NCBI GenBank assembly: GCA_025267735.1
Contig: CM046298.1
Span: 29,705,866 to 29,769,865, forward strand
DNA from: Mactra quadrangularis
Lineage: Eukaryota > Mollusca > Bivalvia > Venerida > Mactridae
Direction: 5' to 3'
Length of the DNA: 64,000 bases
The translations under genes and the position numbers were made by a program. Of the stretch, positions 12,531 to 20,211 are shown one piece after another. The first letter of the stretch is position 1; each line of letters opens with the position of its first letter. The notes beneath the pieces were generated by a model. That model saw nothing but the letters and a program-made list of their open reading frames with translations, did not search any database and was not told where the DNA came from.

Positions 12531-12980
12531 TTAATGTTTTCGTTTCACATCATCTTTCTTTTTCTTCAGTGCAGGTTCCTCCGGCATTTTCTTACTGTGC
12601 TTGCCTTGTCCATGTTGTTCATGACGGCTCTCCGTTGAAAAGCGTACAGGTATTTTCAATTCTTGAGGTATGAATTGTACAGCACAGCTCTGTCTCTTCT
12701 CGATCATTTCACGCACATCTCTCAGCGGGTAAAGCAGCGTTTTAATTTCTCTCAGTTCTTTCAAAATGGCAAGCGAAATTTGACGATCTTGACTAAAACT
12801 GAACCCACCTGATTGTTGTTGAGTTGTTGGTTGAATCACGGATTGTTGAGTAGATTGAATTGTTTGTTGTGGTTGCATCATTTGTTGTTGAGGTTGTTGA
12901 TAGACAGGCTGATACATCGTAGAATAGTCCATCAACTCTGCAGTCTGCATAACTTCTCTTAATAAATCTTGATCCGACAT
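12531..12980 (-). CDS. Polinton accessory gene A, Gln-rich 149-aa protein with histone-type 3' end
   Basis: Function unknown. The protein has a Gln/Pro-rich segment (about residues 24-58). A predicted helix of alternating hydrophobic and charged residues follows (about 66-95, including AILKELREIKTLLYPL). The tail is very basic (KKKKDDVKRKH), a plausible nuclear signal. It is read outwards towards the left TIR. The ATG at 12980 lies about 45 nt downstream of a TATTTATA box (13025-13032), leaving a very short leader, and the 3' leader ends in a histone-like stem-loop. It belongs to the set of four genes sharing that 3' signal. I recognise no family; low-complexity composition limits homology inference. 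The open frame, TATA box and 3' element together make it a convincing gene. Confidence 0.75.
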   Translation of the reverse strand: MSDQDLLREVMQTAELMDYSTMYQPVYQQPQQQMMQPQQTIQSTQQSVIQPTTQQQSGGFSFSQDRQISLAILKELREIKTLLYPLRDVREMIEKRQSCAVQFIPQELKIPVRFSTESRHEQHGQGKHSKKMPEEPALKKKKDDVKRKH

Positions 12981-13024
12981 CGTCGCTGGTTAGACAAGAA
13001 ATGAACGTTCTCGAAGCGCGGTGC

Positions 13025-13072
13025 TATAAATAGCGCACTTCCAAGAATTTTAAGTCTGATGACGTCACGTCA
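13025..13072 (-). promoter_or_regulatory. promoter of gene A: TATA box with upstream CRE-like palindrome
   Basis: Reading the minus strand, TGACGTCA with an overlapping second half-site (13060-13072) lies about 27 bp upstream of TATTTATA (13025-13032). The start codon is about 45 bp further on. CRE-like sites bind CREB/ATF factors; binding here is inferred. Confidence 0.6.
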
Positions 13073-13507
13073 TCCATATGGCATGTTTAATATTTATGAA
13101 TTTACGCTCAGTTGTGTTTCTTTCAAAATTTAAAATAGCTGTTATTTAAAAACGGTTTATGTTAGACTTTTTTCAATGATTGATCCTTATTCTCTCAGTA
13201 ACATAGATTAATATCATGTCTGTTTCGGTGAGATCCTATTTCTAGATTTTATTCAATGAACGATTTTAGGCGATTTTCAACCTGTGTTTCTTTCCATACT
13301 TCAATTAAAAACGCATTTATTGATTAGAATATAGGCAGGAATACGTGTATAAATGGTAATAATAACGTTATAGATACATACAAATTAAAATAATTGTTAC
13401 ACATATATGATACAAGATTTTTTTTAAAAACAAAATAGGGGTTTGATCTAAAAACACGGATTAAATCGAAAATGTACTGAGTGATCAATTGTGACATGTT
13501 GAGAATA
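13073..13507. other. Polinton intergenic AT-rich interval
   Basis: No gene recognised between genes A and B. On the minus strand an AATAAA lies at 13316-13321, about 190 nt beyond the gene B stem-loop, and could act as a back-up polyadenylation signal. Confidence 0.4.
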
Positions 13508-13552
13508 GATTCTTTCGAAATGAAATGGTTGGCCCTGAGAAGGGCCGTTGTT
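13508..13552 (-). terminator. histone-type 3' stem-loop and downstream element of gene B
   Basis: On the minus strand: AACAAC, GGCCCT-TCTC-AGGGCC (13546 to 13531), 13 nt, then CGAAAGAATC (13517-13508). The TCTC loop still fits the UYUN consensus. The stem-loop starts about 18 nt after the TGA of gene B. Confidence 0.85.
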
Positions 13553-13563
13553 TGTGGTTGCAT

Positions 13564-13851
13564 TCAACGGCAACCACACTTCCCCATGCACACCACGCAC
13601 CATTTAGCCCAAGCCTTCTTGGTGGTACCTGTGGCTAAAGAGAACGTCTCTGTTTTGCCTCCACTCCAATTGTTCATGAGATCTATTTCGTGATCCCATT
13701 CACGTTTTGGAGCCATGCATGGTACTACCATCAGCTCCTTATGCCAGTCCTCTGGAGGTGGAGGTGGTAATTTTACATTATCACCCCAGTCTTCCACTTC
13801 TGGTGGTGGCAATCTTTTTCTAATCTCGGCGAAAGTAATTTTCTGAGACAT
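13564..13851 (-). CDS. Polinton accessory gene B, Pro-rich 95-aa protein with histone-type 3' end
   Basis: Function unknown. The N-terminal half has two related Pro-rich blocks, RLPPPEVEDW and KLPPPPPEDW (residues about 13-36), which could bind SH3 or WW-type domains. The C-terminus is Cys-rich (KWCVVCMGKCGC), possibly metal-binding or lipid-modified. The promoter shows TATATAA on the minus strand (13887-13893), about 36 nt upstream of the ATG, and three CCAAT boxes further upstream. The gene diverges from gene C and ends in the histone-type stem-loop. No family was recognised. Confidence 0.75.
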   Translation of the reverse strand: MSQKITFAEIRKRLPPPEVEDWGDNVKLPPPPPEDWHKELMVVPCMAPKREWDHEIDLMNNWSGGKTETFSLATGTTKKAWAKWCVVCMGKCGCR

Positions 13852-13886
13852 GTTGAGATATGAATAGGTGCAGCGATTCCAACCAC

Positions 13887-14062
13887 TTATATACTCTGGA
13901 TTGACCTACAGGAATAGGATTGACCTACATCCTGAACGTCTGTGATTGGTTCTTAAAGTACGAGTTTTGATTGGTTCTTCAAGTGCGAGTTTTGATTGGT
14001 TCTTAGTTTTTGTTCTCTTGTATTGTGTGGTGTCCCAGTTCATTTGTGCTTGAGCTTTCAAG
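13887..14062. promoter_or_regulatory. divergent promoter of genes B and C: TATA, paired GGATTGACCTACA, three CCAAT boxes
   Basis: TATATAA (minus) at 13887-13893 serves gene B. GGATTGACCTACA occurs at 13898-13910 and 13917-13929. ATTGG (CCAAT on the minus strand) occurs at 13945, 13970 and 13995, exactly 25 bp apart, each in GATTGGTTCTT. TATA plus multiple CCAAT boxes is a layout common in S-phase histone promoters. No clear TATA was found for gene C. Confidence 0.65.
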
Positions 14063-14380
14063 ATGGGTAATTGCTTAAAACCTTCTCTGTGTGATGATAC
14101 ACCCTCTTACATCAACATGGGTAATTTGTACCCTGATTTGTCAGAGTTCTATACTCAGTCAGATGAATCCAACATCAAAATGGGTAATTTGTACCCTGAT
14201 TTATCAGAGTTTCAGTCAGATGAATCCAACATCAAAATGGGTAATCTGTACCCAGATTTATCCGAGTATTATGATGATGAGCTATACAAAAACTACTGGT
14301 ACTACATCTACTTGGCAGAATGTCAATCAAAGGACCCAGTCCTAAGATGGAAGGCCTTCATTACTACCGCTAAGATCTAA
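14063..14380 (+). CDS. Polinton accessory gene C, predicted myristoylated protein with three LYPDL late-domain-like repeats
   Basis: A 105-aa protein. The N-terminus MGNCLKPS fits an N-myristoylation signal with an adjacent Cys for palmitoylation, so the protein is probably membrane-anchored. Three repeats of MGNLYPDLSE (ATGs at 14117, 14180 and 14237) each contain LYPDL, which fits the YPXnL motif that recruits the ESCRT factor ALIX/Bro1. The C-terminus is Tyr- and acid-rich (YYDDELYKNYWYYIYL). The inferred role is membrane anchoring and ESCRT recruitment during egress or trafficking; this is not shown. It diverges from gene B and ends in a histone-type stem-loop 14 nt after the stop. Each repeat starts with Met-Gly, so internal initiation could give shorter forms. 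Confidence 0.75.
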   Translation: MGNCLKPSLCDDTPSYINMGNLYPDLSEFYTQSDESNIKMGNLYPDLSEFQSDESNIKMGNLYPDLSEYYDDELYKNYWYYIYLAECQSKDPVLRWKAFITTAKI

Positions 14381-14388
14381 TAACGAAA

Positions 14389-14432
14389 ACCAACGGCCCT
14401 TCTCAGGGCCACACCATTTACTTACGAAGAAT
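14389..14432 (+). terminator. histone-type 3' stem-loop and downstream element of gene C
   Basis: ACCAAC, then GGCCCT-TCTC-AGGGCC (14395-14410), ACACCA, then CGAAGAAT at 14425-14432 (14 nt after the stem). It is the same arrangement as at genes A, B and D. Confidence 0.85.
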
Positions 14433-14605
14433 AACAAACAACATTTATGTCAATATATTTATTTTTAAAAATATTACAAATCATTTCACTCACTGTGTTC
14501 TGTCACTGCGTACACTCAGTTCGTTCAGTCACTATGTTCACATAAGTCACATTTAGTCACTGTGTTCACTGAACATTAAAAGTCAGTTTAAACACTTACA
14601 AATTA
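14433..14605. repeat. intergenic spacer with imperfect TCACTGTGTTC repeats
   Basis: About five imperfect copies of TCACTGTGTTC lie between 14488 and 14575. On the minus strand AATAAA (14458-14463) is a likely polyadenylation signal for the zinc-knuckle gene. Confidence 0.5.
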
Positions 14606-14974
14606 TTATAAGTCCATGTTCTTTGCCCGTTTACGTTTCTTTTCTTTCTTTTTTTCCTCCGGCATTTCAGTGTTGATTTTCTCCGGCATGTCCATCTTGT
14701 TTTCCTCAGGCGTGTCGATCACCAACTTATTCTCATTCACATCTTCTTCTTTTGTTTTCAATGGACATTTGTTTATATAATGTCCTTTGTCATGACAGTA
14801 ATAACATCCCTCTGTGTACCTAGGTTGATTCAAACAACTATTTGCATAATGTCCTTTTTCATGACAACGATAACATTCAATATGACTTAAATCCTCAGTA
14901 TCCAACTTAACAACAATGGCATGTACTTCAGCAAGTTTTTTCTTTAACTCGTAGACCAATGTACTCTGAGCCAT
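14606..14974 (-). CDS. Polinton CCHC zinc-knuckle protein, 122 aa
   Basis: Two CX2CX4HX4C zinc knuckles are visible: CYRCHEKGHYANSC and CYYCHDKGHYINKC (about residues 34-47 and 57-70). Such knuckles bind single-stranded nucleic acid in retroviral Gag and CNBP-type proteins. The N-terminal 25 residues are helical. The C-terminal third is acidic and then Lys/Arg-rich (KKKEKKRKRAK), a likely nuclear localisation signal. It diverges from PolB with back-to-back TATA boxes and has a conventional AATAAA downstream rather than a histone stem-loop. A role in genome replication or packaging is plausible but inferred. Confidence 0.85.
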   Translation of the reverse strand: MAQSTLVYELKKKLAEVHAIVVKLDTEDLSHIECYRCHEKGHYANSCLNQPRYTEGCYYCHDKGHYINKCPLKTKEEDVNENKLVIDTPEENKMDMPEKINTEMPEEKKKEKKRKRAKNMDL

Positions 14975-15030
14975 AATTGTTCACAGTTCGAAGACGTGTT
15001 TCGAAATGATCTGAGATCTGAACATCTCCC

Positions 15031-15068
15031 CCTTTTATACACAACCGCTCACCGTTGGGTATAAAAAC
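15031..15068. promoter_or_regulatory. divergent TATA boxes for the zinc-knuckle gene and PolB
   Basis: TATAAAA on the minus strand (15033-15039) lies about 59 nt upstream of the zinc-knuckle ATG. TATAAAAA on the plus strand (15060-15067) lies about 34 nt upstream of the PolB ATG. Spacing fits two outward-facing core promoters. Confidence 0.7.
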
Positions 15069-15100
15069 GACCGCTGTTTCTACATTCAGTCATCATAACC

Positions 15101-18100
15101 ATGTCTCACGAAGACGAGCAACCACCTCCTACCAAGAGATTAAAAACAGACAATGTACGTCAGTTCTATAATATACAACGGAGGTCGGAAAGAAAATCAA
15201 GAAAGTTTAGAACTAAAGCTCAAGTCTACGATGTTACACTACAACAGTATGATCAATCGTATGAATTTACCAGTCGTTTATTCAACGATATGATAGAACA
15301 ACTCTATGACACATGTCAAGTGAAATCAACCGATCAAGTTCGATTCTCCATTCAACATCCAGAGCTAGATTTTGGTATTCATATACCTTTTAATCAAGCA
15401 TCCAGCGTCATGGGAGAATCCTTATTAGAAGAAATCGAGAAAGTGGCACAGAGTAATCAAGCCTTTAGAATTCATGACGGAGAAACCCAGCTGGAAATAA
15501 CACATATTGAGATGCCACAAGGCTCTGGAAGGTGCGTTCCATTTAAATCAGTAGATGTCAGCCATCTTATTCAAACCAAAAGAAGTATTGTACGTATTGA
15601 CAACAGCTCAGATGCTATGTGCTTGGCCAGATCTATTGTGGTGGGCCGATGTAAAGCGAACCAGACTTCAACACCTGAATGGAAAAAACGATGGAATCTT
15701 ATTCGTCAATCCAAGAAAAATCTACAAACATTAGAAGCAAAAGCGTTATTGGATCAAGTTGGTATAGGAATGCACCAACCCTGTGGTATAGAAGAATACA
15801 AGAAACTACAAGATCATTTATATCCAGATTACGTCATTAAAATACGCACACAACATGGAAAAGATTTATTATTCACCCCTCCAGAAGTGACTAAAAAGAG
15901 TCGAGTGATACACATTTATCATCATGATAATCATTATGACTGTATTGTATCTATCACGGGATTCCTAGCAAAACAATATTTCTGTGAATATTGTGATGTA
16001 GGATATAGTCATCGTGAAGGCCATAAATGTATACACATTTGTGCATGTTATTCACGCACTCCATGTGAAATAGGTAAACCTCATTATTGTTCAGTCTGTC
16101 GTCGAATGTTCAACAGTAAACAATGTTTTGAGAATCATAAATCTACGCAAGGAAAACAAAAAAAGACCATATGTCAGTCTGTGTGTAAATGTAAAACATG
16201 TGGACAGATTATTGTTGAAACGAAACGCAATCATCAATGTACAGGTACGAAAAAGTGTCGTTATTGTAAAACAACCGTTGGACCAGGTCATGAGTGCTTT
16301 ATTCCTACGTATGAATCACCAGACAAGAAACCAGCAAAAGTACCCTTTATCTTTTTTGATTTTGAGTGTCGCTTTGATTCGGGTGAACATATTCCAAATT
16401 TCTGTGTAGCACAAAGAGCGTGTGGGAATTGCATGTGCCAGTCTGTTCAAGAACCCTGTGCAACATGTGATGGTGTCGAAGGAGCTCGTGAAATGGTGTT
16501 TCGCGGAGAAGATACTTTAAAACAGTTCTTCACATGGCTATTTCAATCAACCCACCGTGGATCAACAGTGATTGCTCATAATGCTGGTGGATATGATGTA
16601 CAGTTTATTCTACGACATGCTATTACACATGGAAGTGCCAAACCCGAGTTAATCATGAATGGGTCTAAAATTATCATGATGAAAATACATGGAGTGCGTT
16701 TGATTGACTCTCTCAGTTTTCTGAACATGCCCCTCTCTGCATTTCCAAAAACATTTGGATTGGATGAATTAGCTAAAGGATGGTTTCCATTCTATGCCAA
16801 CAAGTTGGAGTTTCAAGATTATGTAGGACCCTATTTATCTTTGTATTACTATAGACCTAATAGTATGAAACCAGCTCAACGTGAACAATTTCTGGCTTGG
16901 TACAATGAACAAAAAGACAAAGTGTTTGACTTTCAATTGGAAATGGAGAAATATTGTAGATCAGATGTTGACATTTTACGACGAGGGTGCGGAGAATTTC
17001 GTAAACAGTTATTAGAGAGTGATCAAATCGATCCATTCTTGGAAGCGACAACATTAGCACAAGTTTGTAATAAAGCATGGAGAAAAAACTCGATGCCAGA
17101 ACTGAGTTTAGGTATTATTTCTGATGCTGGATATCCCAACAAAACGAAATATTCCATGAAAGGCGTGCGTTGGCTACAAATGATGGCTTTGACTGAAGGT
17201 ATTCATATTCAACATGCCTTGAACCATCATGGTGAAGTTAAGATTGGGCCTTATTATGTAGATGGATTTTGTAAAGATACGAATACCGTGTATGAATTTA
17301 TGGGGTGTTGGTATCATGGATGCCCCGAGTGTTTTCCCAATAGAGATCTGATCCATCCGTATTCCTTGAAAACCATGGGTTTGTTGTATGCCCACACAAA
17401 ATGTCGTCTCGAAGAATTGAAAGATCAAGGCTACACAGTAGAAGTGATGTGGGAATGTGAATTTGAGAAAAAATGTAAAGCAGACAAGGCCTATAAAACC
17501 AGAGTAGAACGATTTTATTTTGGTCAAGATCCTATCATCCCTCGTGAAGCTTTATTTGGAGGTCGCACTAATGCTGTCAAATTGTTTCATGAATGTGAAG
17601 AAGGTCAAGAAATAAAATATGTAGACATTTGCTCCTTGTATCCCTTTGTAAACAAGTATAGAGCTTACCCTATTGGCCATCCTACAATATTAAGTCAAGA
17701 ACAGATTGATCTCACTCAACTAGATCTCTACAAAGGACTGATTAAATGTTGTGTTTTACCCCCTCAAGATTTATGGATGCCAGTACTTCCCATGCATTGT
17801 AATAAAAAGATGGTGTTTACATTATGTCGCACATGTGCTGAAGAGGTACAAATGGGAAAGCCATGTACTCATACGATAAGGGAACGTAGTTTGTTTGGCA
17901 CATGGACTCATGTTGAACTGGCTAAAGCTATAGAGTTGGGTTATCGTGTATTGAATGTGTATCATGTATGGCATTGGGAGGATTGGAGTTCAGATGTGTA
18001 CCGTCGATACATAGACAAATACTTGAAAATAAAACAAGAAGCTAGTGGTTATCCAAGTGGTGTGACAACAGAAGCAGAACAAAGCCAGTTTAAAGAAGAC

Positions 18101-18889
18101 TACTATAAAGCAGAAGGTATTGTGTTAGAGCATGTAGAGAAAAACCCTGGAAAAAGAGCATTTGCTAAAACTATGCTCAATTGTTTATGGGGTAAAAATG
18201 CCCAGAACAATATTCTACCTAAAACAGAGTATGTACACAAATTAGATCGTTTATATGAGATTTTGTCTGATCCTAGAAAGTCTGTTAAATATACAGAAAC
18301 CTTTGATCATGATGAATTCATGTTAGTGAATTATACAGATGAAAACGATAAAGTAGAACCCCACTCTTCATCCAATCCTGTAGTGGCCTCGTATGTTACA
18401 GCCTATGCAAGATTAGAACTTTACAAAGTGCTTGAACCTTTAGGAAAAAGAGTCCTTTATTTTGACACGGACTCTTGCATGTTTATTTATGATCCCAACG
18501 GGTACAATGTTCCTATCCACTCCAGTCGTTTAGGAATGTGGACCGATGAAGTGCCTCAGGGTCGTATTGTAAAATATGTAGCTTTAGGTCCAAAGAATTA
18601 TGGTTATGAATACATAGAAAACGGAGAAGTGCATCAGACTTGCAAAGTCAAAGGCATTACTTTAGATTTCAATGCTTCACAGAAAGTCAATTTTAATTCC
18701 ATGGTAGAATGTGTCAAAAATCGTGATCAGTATTCTACAGTCGTAGAGTATGAATCTAGAATAAAACGGCATCGGGATCGTAAAGTCACCAGTGAGAAAC
18801 AAACCAAGACATTTCGTTCGGTGTATACAAAACGTATCATCATTGACAATTATATGACGGTGCCCTTTGGTTACACTTCATTGACATGA
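15101..18889 (+). CDS. protein-primed family B DNA polymerase of the Polinton, with OTU-like N-terminal region
   Basis: A 1262-aa protein that would replicate the element genome by protein priming, as in adenoviruses. 3'-5' exonuclease motifs: FDFE (D420/E422), AHNAGGYD (N494/D499) and YCRSD (D622). Polymerase motifs: DICSLYP (D842), KTMLNCLWG (K1023, with Trp where Tyr is usual) and FDTDS (D1122/D1124). A Cys/His-rich zinc region spans about residues 295-405. Upstream, DAMCLARS (D171, C174) and DNHYD (H278) resemble the Cys and His motifs of OTU-family cysteine proteases; an OTU-like domain fused to such polymerases is inferred here from these motifs. The frame is intact. The ATG follows a TATA box by 34 nt, and the stop overlaps the next ORF as ATGA. 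Confidence 0.97.
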   Translation: MSHEDEQPPPTKRLKTDNVRQFYNIQRRSERKSRKFRTKAQVYDVTLQQYDQSYEFTSRLFNDMIEQLYDTCQVKSTDQVRFSIQHPELDFGIHIPFNQASSVMGESLLEEIEKVAQSNQAFRIHDGETQLEITHIEMPQGSGRCVPFKSVDVSHLIQTKRSIVRIDNSSDAMCLARSIVVGRCKANQTSTPEWKKRWNLIRQSKKNLQTLEAKALLDQVGIGMHQPCGIEEYKKLQDHLYPDYVIKIRTQHGKDLLFTPPEVTKKSRVIHIYHHDNHYDCIVSITGFLAKQYFCEYCDVGYSHREGHKCIHICACYSRTPCEIGKPHYCSVCRRMFNSKQCFENHKSTQGKQKKTICQSVCKCKTCGQIIVETKRNHQCTGTKKCRYCKTTVGPGHECFIPTYESPDKKPAKVPFIFFDFECRFDSGEHIPNFCVAQRACGNCMCQSVQEPCATCDGVEGAREMVFRGEDTLKQFFTWLFQSTHRGSTVIAHNAGGYDVQFILRHAITHGSAKPELIMNGSKIIMMKIHGVRLIDSLSFLNMPLSAFPKTFGLDELAKGWFPFYANKLEFQDYVGPYLSLYYYRPNSMKPAQREQFLAWYNEQKDKVFDFQLEMEKYCRSDVDILRRGCGEFRKQLLESDQIDPFLEATTLAQVCNKAWRKNSMPELSLGIISDAGYPNKTKYSMKGVRWLQMMALTEGIHIQHALNHHGEVKIGPYYVDGFCKDTNTVYEFMGCWYHGCPECFPNRDLIHPYSLKTMGLLYAHTKCRLEELKDQGYTVEVMWECEFEKKCKADKAYKTRVERFYFGQDPIIPREALFGGRTNAVKLFHECEEGQEIKYVDICSLYPFVNKYRAYPIGHPTILSQEQIDLTQLDLYKGLIKCCVLPPQDLWMPVLPMHCNKKMVFTLCRTCAEEVQMGKPCTHTIRERSLFGTWTHVELAKAIELGYRVLNVYHVWHWEDWSSDVYRRYIDKYLKIKQEASGYPSGVTTEAEQSQFKEDYYKAEGIVLEHVEKNPGKRAFAKTMLNCLWGKNAQNNILPKTEYVHKLDRLYEILSDPRKSVKYTETFDHDEFMLVNYTDENDKVEPHSSSNPVVASYVTAYARLELYKVLEPLGKRVLYFDTDSCMFIYDPNGYNVPIHSSRLGMWTDEVPQGRIVKYVALGPKNYGYEYIENGEVHQTCKVKGITLDFNASQKVNFNSMVECVKNRDQYSTVVEYESRIKRHRDRKVTSEKQTKTFRSVYTKRIIIDNYMTVPFGYTSLT

Positions 18890-19491
18890 TGGACTTGATA
18901 CCGTACTTACCGATTGAATTGAGAGAGAAAATTTATCGTTACGTGGTATGGGCCAATGCAAAACGCTGGAAAACGGAATTGGTGATAGCCTGGGCAAGTC
19001 ACAATGCTTTGCATAGTTTACAAAAGAAGGACTTTCGATTAGAATCTATGGTGTTGGATGTTTTGGGAAGAGATGATTTGACGATTCATCAAAGACAACC
19101 CGTGTTAAGAAAATTTAACATGGTGCAGCAAAAAGTGTATCATATGGTATCACGAATATGGGGTTTTAGTTTCACGGATGCAGAAATGAAAGAAACTGAA
19201 CTTTTAGCACAACGGTTTCATCAAAGTTGTGTTTTTGTGTGGTACTACTATCTGGACACAATTTATGGGGTAAATATACATGGTTTCATGCTTTTTCCAT
19301 ACGACGTTACGTTTGAACACGTATTTCTTATCCTTGGAGATCGAGCCCACATATATAAACAGGATTCTTCTGATTTGAGACAGTTCAGAGAAAATGTCGA
19401 GTTGGACACTTCTGATATAGAATACACTGGTTTAGCGAGAGTCAATTCTTTTGCCGCAGGGAATTTGACTTTGTGGGAAAATGCGCAATAG
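18886..19491 (+). CDS. Polinton hypothetical protein, 201 aa
   Basis: Unknown function. The N-terminus (LIPYLPIELREKIYRYVV) resembles the first helix of F-box-like or short helical adaptor motifs, but this is weak. The rest is mixed helical/strand with several Trp, Tyr and His residues. The start shares ATGA with the PolB stop; a second in-frame ATG at 18889 has a slightly better context. The end overlaps the next frame by 11 nt. It was judged real from its intact length and tight packing between PolB and the CARD gene. Confidence 0.65.
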   Translation: MMDLIPYLPIELREKIYRYVVWANAKRWKTELVIAWASHNALHSLQKKDFRLESMVLDVLGRDDLTIHQRQPVLRKFNMVQQKVYHMVSRIWGFSFTDAEMKETELLAQRFHQSCVFVWYYYLDTIYGVNIHGFMLFPYDVTFEHVFLILGDRAHIYKQDSSDLRQFRENVELDTSDIEYTGLARVNSFAAGNLTLWENAQ

Positions 19492-19729
19492 AATCATTAC
19501 CAAAGCATTATTGCTAGCATGTCGTTTGAAAATACCCAAAGGTGTATATAATAGGGACTGGATTCGGCAGTTTATGAATTCACCTTTAATGTTGGAAGAA
19601 TTGGACATGGCACTTTTTGTGGTGAATCAAATACATCATACTCATGTGTACGGAGTAAATTGGAAAGAGATTGTTAATTTAGATTGTGTTTTAAATGCTC
19701 TTGAACAAAAGTATTGTGTTCATTGTTGA
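19481..19729 (+). CDS. Polinton hypothetical protein, 82 aa
   Basis: A small open frame overlapping the preceding gene by 11 nt, starting MRNRIITKALLLACRL. Its last ten codons and stop fall within a 32-bp direct repeat whose second copy lies at 20027-20058 beyond the CARD gene. Its C-terminus may therefore have been remodelled when the CARD segment was inserted. No family was recognised; it could be a remnant or extension of the preceding gene. Confidence 0.45.
   Translation: MRNRIITKALLLACRLKIPKGVYNRDWIRQFMNSPLMLEELDMALFVVNQIHHTHVYGVNWKEIVNLDCVLNALEQKYCVHC
19698..19729 (+). repeat. 32-bp direct repeat, copy 1, left of the CARD gene
   Basis: Identical over 32 bp to 20027-20058, beginning CTCTTGAACAAAAG and ending TTCATTGTTGA. 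It lies 10 bp before the CARD start codon. Confidence 0.9.
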
Positions 19730-19739
19730 CATTCTAATT

Positions 19740-20033
19740 ATGGATGAGATACATAAAAGAGCCATTAGAAAAAGTTGGACATCTCTGATTCGTTTGCTAA
19801 CATCAGAACAAACTTTAAATATCATGGACTACCTCATGGAAAACAGTATTTTAACTATTGGTATGCGGGAAGAAATAGAGTGTGAACGATCAAACTTCAG
19901 CAGAAACAGGAAATTATTTTACATTTTACAGAGACGAGGACCTCGTGCTTTCGGAATATTCATAGAGGCTCTCCTACAAAACAAACTAAACCATATCGCT
20001 GACATTCTTATGTCAAATATTAAAAACTCTTGA
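19740..20033 (+). CDS. CARD-only protein, 97 aa
   Basis: Almost the whole protein looks like one caspase-recruitment domain of the caspase-2/RAIDD type. There are six predicted helices, with LLTSEQTLNIMDYLMENSIL in helices 2-3, MREEIE in helix 4 and RRGPRAFGIFIEAL leading into helix 5; the RGP-AF-F-EAL pattern is typical. No caspase, kinase or other domain is attached. CARD-only proteins usually act as decoys or adaptors in apoptosome, caspase or NF-kB signalling, so an anti-apoptotic or immune-modulating role is inferred. The start at 19740 is preferred over the in-frame upstream ATG at 19697, which lies inside the preceding gene. The gene sits between perfect 32-bp direct repeats, suggesting insertion or segmental duplication. 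Confidence 0.8.
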   Translation: MDEIHKRAIRKSWTSLIRLLTSEQTLNIMDYLMENSILTIGMREEIECERSNFSRNRKLFYILQRRGPRAFGIFIEALLQNKLNHIADILMSNIKNS

Positions 20034-20058
20034 ACAAAAGTATTGTGTTCATTGTTGA
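20027..20058 (+). repeat. 32-bp direct repeat, copy 2, at the 3' end of the CARD gene
   Basis: Identical to 19698-19729. The TGA of the CARD gene (20031-20033) lies inside it, so the same sequence supplies stop codons in two frames. Confidence 0.9.
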
Positions 20059-20079
20059 AACCATTTCTAATGAGTAAAC

Positions 20080-20211
20080 ATGTTTGCTTTGATATTCACG
20101 TTGTTATCGTGTGTGAACGATTTAGAGTTTTGGATAAACACTTATCAAATAAGACGGGAAGCTCGCGAAGTGATGGAACAATTGAAACATGACTATGAAT
20201 TGTTAGATTAA
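20080..20211 (+). CDS. possible small Polinton protein, 43 aa
   Basis: An open frame of 43 codons: hydrophobic start (MFALIFTLLSCV, signal- or membrane-like), then a charged helix (REAREVMEQLKHDYELL). It is short and unrecognised. It is kept only because it fills the gap between the CARD gene and the AATAAA at 20348. Confidence 0.3.
   Translation: MFALIFTLLSCVNDLEFWINTYQIRREAREVMEQLKHDYELLD

Noticed and set aside
12531..14380. Histone genes, given the histone-type 3' ends
   Set aside because: None of the three left-end proteins, nor gene D, has a histone fold or composition; only the 3' signals are histone-like.
17174..17527. Minus-strand open frames inside PolB (also 16091-16291 and 16857-17078)
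   Set aside because: Shadows of the PolB coding frame with no promoter or family features.
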